In this document: positions 60,024 through 64,000 of the stretch, piece by piece
How the letters are laid out: the number at the start of each line of letters is the position of its first letter
Numbering within the stretch: the first letter of the stretch is position 1
Assembly (NCBI RefSeq): GCF_005924265.1
Contig: NZ_VCLB01000004.1
Coordinates: forward strand, 248,001-312,000
DNA length: 64,000 bases
Source of the DNA: Martelella lutilitoris
GTDB taxonomy: Bacteria > Pseudomonadota > Alphaproteobacteria > Rhizobiales > Rhizobiaceae
Direction: 5' to 3'
Notes under the pieces: model-generated
Database searches by the model: none
Seen by the model: only the letters and a program-made list of their open reading frames with translations
Told to the model about the DNA's origin: nothing
Translations under genes and position numbers: made by a program

Positions 60024-60428
60024 CTACTCCCGCGCCTCGCCCGGTAGCATCTCAAGCGCATTGATCCACGGCGCCGCCGCCTCGCACCAGATCTGCCGTT
60101 TCGGCGGCAGGGCGGCGCGCTGGTCGATCAGGCCCCAGCGGAGCGCCCAGTCATTGGCCGCCTCCCCCTCGCCTCTGGAAAACACCGGTCCGCCGCAGGT
60201 TTCGCAAAAGGCCTGGGCGCGCTTGGCGCCGCTTTCGGCCATCTTCCAGTACTCCCTGAGAACACCGCTCAGGATCTCCACATCTTCGCGCGCAACCAGA
60301 ACCGAGACACGGTAGGGCGAGCCGGAGAGCCTCTGGCACTGCTCGCAATGGCAGACGACCACGGCCTCGGGGTCGATGCTCGCCGCAAAGCGCACATTGC
60401 CGCAAAAGCAGCTACCGGTGACGTCCAT
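60024..60428 (-). CDS. GFA-family (glutathione-dependent formaldehyde-activating-like) protein
   Basis: A 134-aa zinc protein of the GFA/CENP-V fold. Cysteine motifs are CFCGNVRF (about residues 7-14), CHCEQCQRLSG (about 27-37) and CETCGGPVF (about 75-83), the standard zinc ligands. The founding enzyme joins formaldehyde and glutathione, but most relatives have no known substrate. The start at 60428 has GGAG eight bases upstream; an in-frame ATG 36 bp further out does not. Confidence 0.87.
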   Translation of the reverse strand: MDVTGSCFCGNVRFAASIDPEAVVVCHCEQCQRLSGSPYRVSVLVAREDVEILSGVLREYWKMAESGAKRAQAFCETCGGPVFSRGEGEAANDWALRWGLIDQRAALPPKRQIWCEAAAPWINALEMLPGEARE

Positions 60429-60557
60429 GATCCATTCTCCGTTTTCCGCAGGGAGGCTGTTCATGCCATGGAGGCGCGGCCGGGTGCAACATGTCGAGGC
60501 TTGAAGAATCCTGATGGCAGCATCAGATTACGGAAAACAGAGAACAGGAGAGCGTTG

Positions 60558-61013
60558 ATGAATATCGGCGAAGCCGCACGCCAGTCGGGGCTGCCGCCCA
60601 AGACAATCCGGTACTACGAGGAAATCGGTCTCGTCGTCGCTGATCGTGCGCCCAACGGATACCGGGATTATTCCGGCAACCATGTGCACCGGCTGAACTT
60701 CATCCACCGCTCGCGCGACCTCGGCTTCTCGGTCGAAGAGTGCCGGCTGCTGCTCTCGCTTTATGACGACAACGCCCGCGAAAGCGCCGAGGTCAAGGCG
60801 CTGGCGCTTTCCAAGATCACCGAGATCGACGCCAAGCTCGAAAGGCTCGCCAGCCTGAAGGCCACGCTGCAGCATCTGGCTGAAACCTGCCACGGCGACC
60901 ATCGGCCGGATTGCCCGATCCTCGAGGAGCTATCCGGCGACAAGGATTGCTGCCCGCCGGCCTCAAGCCTCGAAACGGATCACCGCGTGGGCACGGGTTC
61001 CTCGCCGCGATAG
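60558..61013 (+). CDS. cueR: Copper-responsive MerR-family regulator CueR/HmrR
   Basis: A 151-aa MerR-family activator. The N-terminal DNA-binding domain (MNIGEAARQSGLPPKTIRYYEEIGLV) is typical. Cu(I)-binding C111 and C119 in CHGDHRPDCP match C112 and C120 of E. coli CueR. A further CC pair follows at 131-132 as in HmrR. It senses Cu(I), Ag(I) or Au(I) and activates copper export genes, none of which lie here. AGGAGAG precedes the ATG. The last 34 bp overlap the 3' end of the convergent dehydrogenase gene. Confidence 0.92.
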   Translation: MNIGEAARQSGLPPKTIRYYEEIGLVVADRAPNGYRDYSGNHVHRLNFIHRSRDLGFSVEECRLLLSLYDDNARESAEVKALALSKITEIDAKLERLASLKATLQHLAETCHGDHRPDCPILEELSGDKDCCPPASSLETDHRVGTGSSPR

Positions 61014-61861
61014 TCGTAGAAACCCCGGCCGGATTTGCGGCCGAGCCAGCCGGCATCGACATATTTGACGAGCAGAGGGCACGGCCGGTACTTGTTGTCG
61101 GCCAACCCTTCATGCAGCAGTTGCATGCCGGCAAGGCAGGTGTCGAGGCCGATGAAATCGGCAAGTTCCAGCGGCCCCATCGGGTGGCGCGCGCCGAGCT
61201 TCATGGCGACGTCGATCGCATCGACCGACCCGACCCCCTCATAAAGCACATAGATCGCCTCGTTGATCATCGGCAGCAGGATGCGGTTGACGATGAAGGC
61301 GGGGAAATCCTCCGAGACCGTCGGCGTCTTGCCGAGCGAGCGAACGAAGTCCTTGGCCGTCTCGAAAGTCACTTCCTCCGTGGCAATGCCCCGCACCAGT
61401 TCGACCAGCTCCATCACCGGCACCGGGTTCATGAAATGCACGCCCATGAAGCGCTCGGGACGGTCGGTCGCAGCCGCAAGACGGGTGATGGAAAAGGCCG
61501 ATGTATTGGTCGCCAGCAGGGCTTCCGGCTTCAAAATCGGGCAGATCTTCGCGTAGAGCGCGCGCTTGGCCGCCTCATCCTCGGTGATCGCCTCGATCGC
61601 CATGTCGACGGAGGCAAGGTCCTGAAGGTCGGTCGAGCCACTGATCAGCGCCAGCGCTTTCTTGCGCGCGTCATCGGTGAGCTTGCCGGAATTGACCTGG
61701 CGGGCAAGATTGCCGTTGATCGTCGCGAGAGCCCGTTCGATCTGCTCGCGCTCGCTGTCGATCAGGTGCACGTCATAACCAGCAACCGCGCAGACATGGG
61801 CCACCCCGCAGCCCATGGCGCCGGCGCCGACAACCCCTATGCGCTTTATGTTATCAGCCAT
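60980..61861 (-). CDS. hbdA: 3-hydroxybutyryl-CoA dehydrogenase
   Basis: A 293-aa NAD(P)-dependent 3-hydroxyacyl-CoA dehydrogenase. The dinucleotide motif is GVVGAGAMGCGVAHVCAVAGYDV (about residues 9-31). The catalytic pair H-E is visible in VHFMNPVPVMELVELV, and the C-terminal dimerisation domain has IDVAMKLGARHPMGPLELADFIGLD. It interconverts 3-hydroxybutyryl-CoA and acetoacetyl-CoA in butyrate/PHB metabolism. The gene is monocistronic and converges with cueR, sharing 34 bp. Confidence 0.9.
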   Translation of the reverse strand: MADNIKRIGVVGAGAMGCGVAHVCAVAGYDVHLIDSEREQIERALATINGNLARQVNSGKLTDDARKKALALISGSTDLQDLASVDMAIEAITEDEAAKRALYAKICPILKPEALLATNTSAFSITRLAAATDRPERFMGVHFMNPVPVMELVELVRGIATEEVTFETAKDFVRSLGKTPTVSEDFPAFIVNRILLPMINEAIYVLYEGVGSVDAIDVAMKLGARHPMGPLELADFIGLDTCLAGMQLLHEGLADNKYRPCPLLVKYVDAGWLGRKSGRGFYDYRGEEPVPTR

Positions 61862-62072
61862 TTCGCGCTCCCTTGCTCGTTTTCCGGGCGAACGGCAGGC
61901 CGCTCGCGAAAGTCCGTACCACTTGATAGTCCCTCGGGCCGCTCATTTCCAGTGCCAACCCCTCTGCGACGCCAAGTTCGGGATCGGTCGAAACATGTTC
62001 TTTTCCCTGTCGCCGGCGATGAAAAACCGCTAGAGGCTAGTTCAGAAATAACGAGGAAACGGCATAAAACGC
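61862..62072. other. Intergenic region between hbdA and dxr
   Basis: A 211-bp divergent region. It must hold both promoters, but no clear hexamers, palindromes or terminators are visible. Confidence 0.5.
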
Positions 62073-63236
62073 ATGTCTACGCGACGCATCGCCATTTTCG
62101 GCGCGACCGGGTCGATCGGGCTCAACACGCTCGACGTGATCGAACAGCTCGGCGGGCGCGACAGTTTCGAACTGACCGCGGTCACCGGCAACGCCAATGT
62201 CGAGGCGCTGGCGAAAAAGGCGATCGACCACGGCGCGCGAATGGCCGTGACCGCCGACGAGACGCGCTACAAGGCGCTGAAGGAAGCCTTGTCCGGCTCG
62301 GGCATCACGCCTGCCGCCGGGACAAGCGGGCTTTCCGAAGCCGCGCGGATGGACAATGACATGGTGATGGCCGCAATCGTCGGCACGGCGGGGCTCAAGC
62401 CGACGCTGGAGGCCGCCAAGGCCGGCGCCGACATTGCCCTTGCCAACAAGGAATGCCTCGTTTCCGCCGGTCCCCTGTTCATGGAGGCGATTGCCGCCGG
62501 CGGCGGCACAATGGTTCCCGTCGACAGCGAGCATTCCGCCGTCTTTCAGGTGTTCGAGGAAAACCAGCGCCGGGCGCTGGAACGCGTCATCATCACCGCA
62601 TCCGGCGGCCCGTTCCGCACCAGGAGCCTTGAGGAAATGCGCCATGTCGATGCCGCCACGGCGCGCGCCCACCCCAACTGGTCGATGGGCCTGAAGATCT
62701 CGATCGACAGCGCCTCGATGTTCAACAAGGCGCTGGAAATGATCGAGGCCATGCACCTCTTCGCGCTGAAGCCGGAACAGGTGGAGGTGATCGTCCATCC
62801 GCAGTCGATCATCCATTCCATGGTGGGCTACGCCGATGGCTCGGTTCTGGCCCAGCTCGGTGCGCCGGACATGCGCACGGCGATCGGCTATGCGCTTTCT
62901 TATCCGAACCGTCCGGCGCTTTCGGTCGAACGGCTCGATTTCGCCAGGCTTGCACGGCTCGATTTCGAGGCGCCGGACGAGATCCGGTTCCCCGCCCTGC
63001 GCCTGGCGCGGGTCGCCATGGCGCGCGGCGGGCTTCAGGGCGCGGTCTTGAACGGCGCCAAGGAAGTGGCGCTGGAAGCCTTTATCGAAGGGCGCTGCGG
63101 CTTTCTCGAAATGGCGGAAATCACGGAAGCCGTGATGGACAGCCTCTCGCACCTGCCCGCCGCCGTCGATATTGACGATATCTATGCCGCCGATGCGGAA
63201 GCGCGCCTAAGGGCCGCAGGCCTTGTCAGGGCGTAA
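62073..63236 (+). CDS. dxr: 1-deoxy-D-xylulose-5-phosphate reductoisomerase
   Basis: A 387-aa enzyme of the non-mevalonate isoprenoid pathway: DXP + NADPH to 2-C-methyl-D-erythritol 4-phosphate. The NADPH motif is FGATGSIGLNTLDVI (about residues 9-23). Metal and substrate motifs are VPVDSEHSAVFQ (D, E near 150), ASGGPF (about 180) and SIDSASMFNKALE (about 205-217). A second dxr copy in the genome would be needed to call this one redundant; isoprenoid synthesis makes it probably essential. No strong ribosome binding site is seen. Confidence 0.95.
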   Translation: MSTRRIAIFGATGSIGLNTLDVIEQLGGRDSFELTAVTGNANVEALAKKAIDHGARMAVTADETRYKALKEALSGSGITPAAGTSGLSEAARMDNDMVMAAIVGTAGLKPTLEAAKAGADIALANKECLVSAGPLFMEAIAAGGGTMVPVDSEHSAVFQVFEENQRRALERVIITASGGPFRTRSLEEMRHVDAATARAHPNWSMGLKISIDSASMFNKALEMIEAMHLFALKPEQVEVIVHPQSIIHSMVGYADGSVLAQLGAPDMRTAIGYALSYPNRPALSVERLDFARLARLDFEAPDEIRFPALRLARVAMARGGLQGAVLNGAKEVALEAFIEGRCGFLEMAEITEAVMDSLSHLPAAVDIDDIYAADAEARLRAAGLVRA

Positions 63237-63239
63237 CCC

Positions 63240-63932
63240 CTACCATTCGATGCGGCTGCCGTCATAGGCCAGGAATATACCGGTCTCGCCTTCGGCGATG
63301 CCGTTCAGTGCGGAGAGCATGTTTCCGGCGGCCTCTTCGGCCGCGACCCGACGATTGCTGCCGGCATAGGGCTCGGAAAGCGGCGTCGCCACCGTGCCAG
63401 GGTGAAGCGCGACAAGCGAAAGCAGGGGACTTCTGCGCCGCGCCTCGATCGCCGCGGTGCGCAGGATCTGGTTCAGCGCCGCCTTGGACGAACGGTAGGA
63501 CATCCACCCGCCGATGTGGTTGTCACCGATCGAACCGACGCGCGCTGAAAGGCTGGCGAAGATGGCCCTCCGGTCACGTGCCATCAGCGGCAGAAAGTGC
63601 TTGAGCAGAAGCGCCGGACCGATGGCGTTGACGGAAAACTGCCGTGCCATGGCATCGGGATCAAGCGCGCGGATCGTCTTCTCCGGGCCGACGCCATCAA
63701 TATGCAACGCGCCGGTCGCGCAGAGGATAAGATCGAACGAATGACCCGCAAACCGCTCCGCCGCCTGGGCCACGCAGGCCTCGTCGAAGATCTCGATCCC
63801 ATCCTCGCGCCGCGATAGCGTTTCGAGGGCGCCGCAGCGCGGATCAGCCCCGATCGCGGCGCAAAAGGCGCTGCCGATACCGCCGGAAGCGCCGATGACG
63901 AGCGCGCGATAGCCCTCGGCAAGACTGGTCAT
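63240..63932 (-). CDS. SDR-family oxidoreductase
   Basis: A 230-aa classical short-chain dehydrogenase. The cofactor motif reads VIGASGGIGSAFCA (about residues 12-25). The usual NNAG is replaced by LCATGALH (about 72). The active site is S near 129 (SLSARVGSIG) and YRSSKAALN (Y, K near 145-149). A late GTVATPLSEP is typical. Function cannot be assigned. It converges with dxr at 3 bp. About 68 bp remain between its start and the window end. Confidence 0.87.
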   Translation of the reverse strand: MTSLAEGYRALVIGASGGIGSAFCAAIGADPRCGALETLSRREDGIEIFDEACVAQAAERFAGHSFDLILCATGALHIDGVGPEKTIRALDPDAMARQFSVNAIGPALLLKHFLPLMARDRRAIFASLSARVGSIGDNHIGGWMSYRSSKAALNQILRTAAIEARRRSPLLSLVALHPGTVATPLSEPYAGSNRRVAAEEAAGNMLSALNGIAEGETGIFLAYDGSRIEW

Positions 63933-64000
63933 GTCGGTTCCTGGTATCTGTCTCTCCCTTTCAGGAAGGAACTACGCCCGAATGCCGCTTGCGGATCAGC

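Overview
The window is GC-rich, densely coded chromosomal (or chromid) DNA from an alphaproteobacterium, most likely a Hyphomicrobiales/Rhizobiaceae-type organism. The evidence is an N-acetylglutaminylglutamine (NAGGN) osmolyte cluster with its M42 peptidase, a PutR/PutA pair, an ExoD-family protein, HmrR/CueR, the RutR plus reductive pyrimidine pathway, and several families of rhizobial-style intergenic palindromes. The genus cannot be fixed from the sequence alone. There are no rRNA or tRNA genes, CRISPR arrays, transposases or phage genes that I can support.

Layout. 1-0.5 kb: two tandem small-RNA-like units that share a 28-bp identical core and each end in a strong intrinsic terminator. 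0.5-8 kb: housekeeping and miscellaneous genes (old yellow enzyme reductase, Ca2+/H+ antiporter, NAD(P)-binding oxidoreductase with divergent LysR gene, a GluR0-like ligand-gated potassium channel, aspartate aminotransferase). 8-23 kb: a pyrimidine-degradation locus with preT-preA, a CHASE-PAS-GGDEF-EAL protein, rutR, and a divergent unit of N-carbamoyl-amidase, small coiled-coil protein, hydA, LysE exporter, NUDIX hydrolase and an NMT1/THI5-type ABC importer. A near-consensus RutR operator lies in front of this unit. 23-29 kb: an RND efflux pair and a Crp/Fnr regulator preceded by a perfect FNR box. 29-31 kb: ureE-ureF-ureG without structural urease genes. 31-37 kb: the NAGGN cluster with a divergent MarR gene and a 44-bp perfect palindrome between them. 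37-42 kb: small conserved proteins, ExoD-family protein, putR/putA.

42.5-59.7 kb is the most accessory-looking part. A leftward operon combines a polyamine/iron-type ABC importer, a nucleoside phosphorylase, a PfkB kinase, an ADP-ribosylglycohydrolase-family protein and a creatininase-family amidohydrolase. A LysR gene, a divergent TRZ/ATZ-type amidohydrolase and a DenD-like dehydrogenase follow. A second LysR-flanked leftward set encodes a cupin, a RutB-like cysteine hydrolase, an HpxZ-like NTF2 protein, an amidase and an HpxW-like Ntn hydrolase. Together these look like uptake and breakdown of a nucleoside- or ureide-like nitrogen compound. The substrate cannot be read from sequence. 60-64 kb: GFA-family protein, CueR/HmrR, 3-hydroxybutyryl-CoA dehydrogenase, dxr and an SDR.

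A recurring theme is nitrogen scavenging (pyrimidines, urea accessory proteins, proline, ureide-like amides) and osmotic or stress physiology (NAGGN, proline, potassium channel, efflux). Intergenic spaces hold three copies of a long compound palindrome, five loci with paired inverted copies of a GTCAT-CCGG-TTGA type repeat, a CTCCCCCTTGAGGGGGAG type repeat and one RIME-like element.
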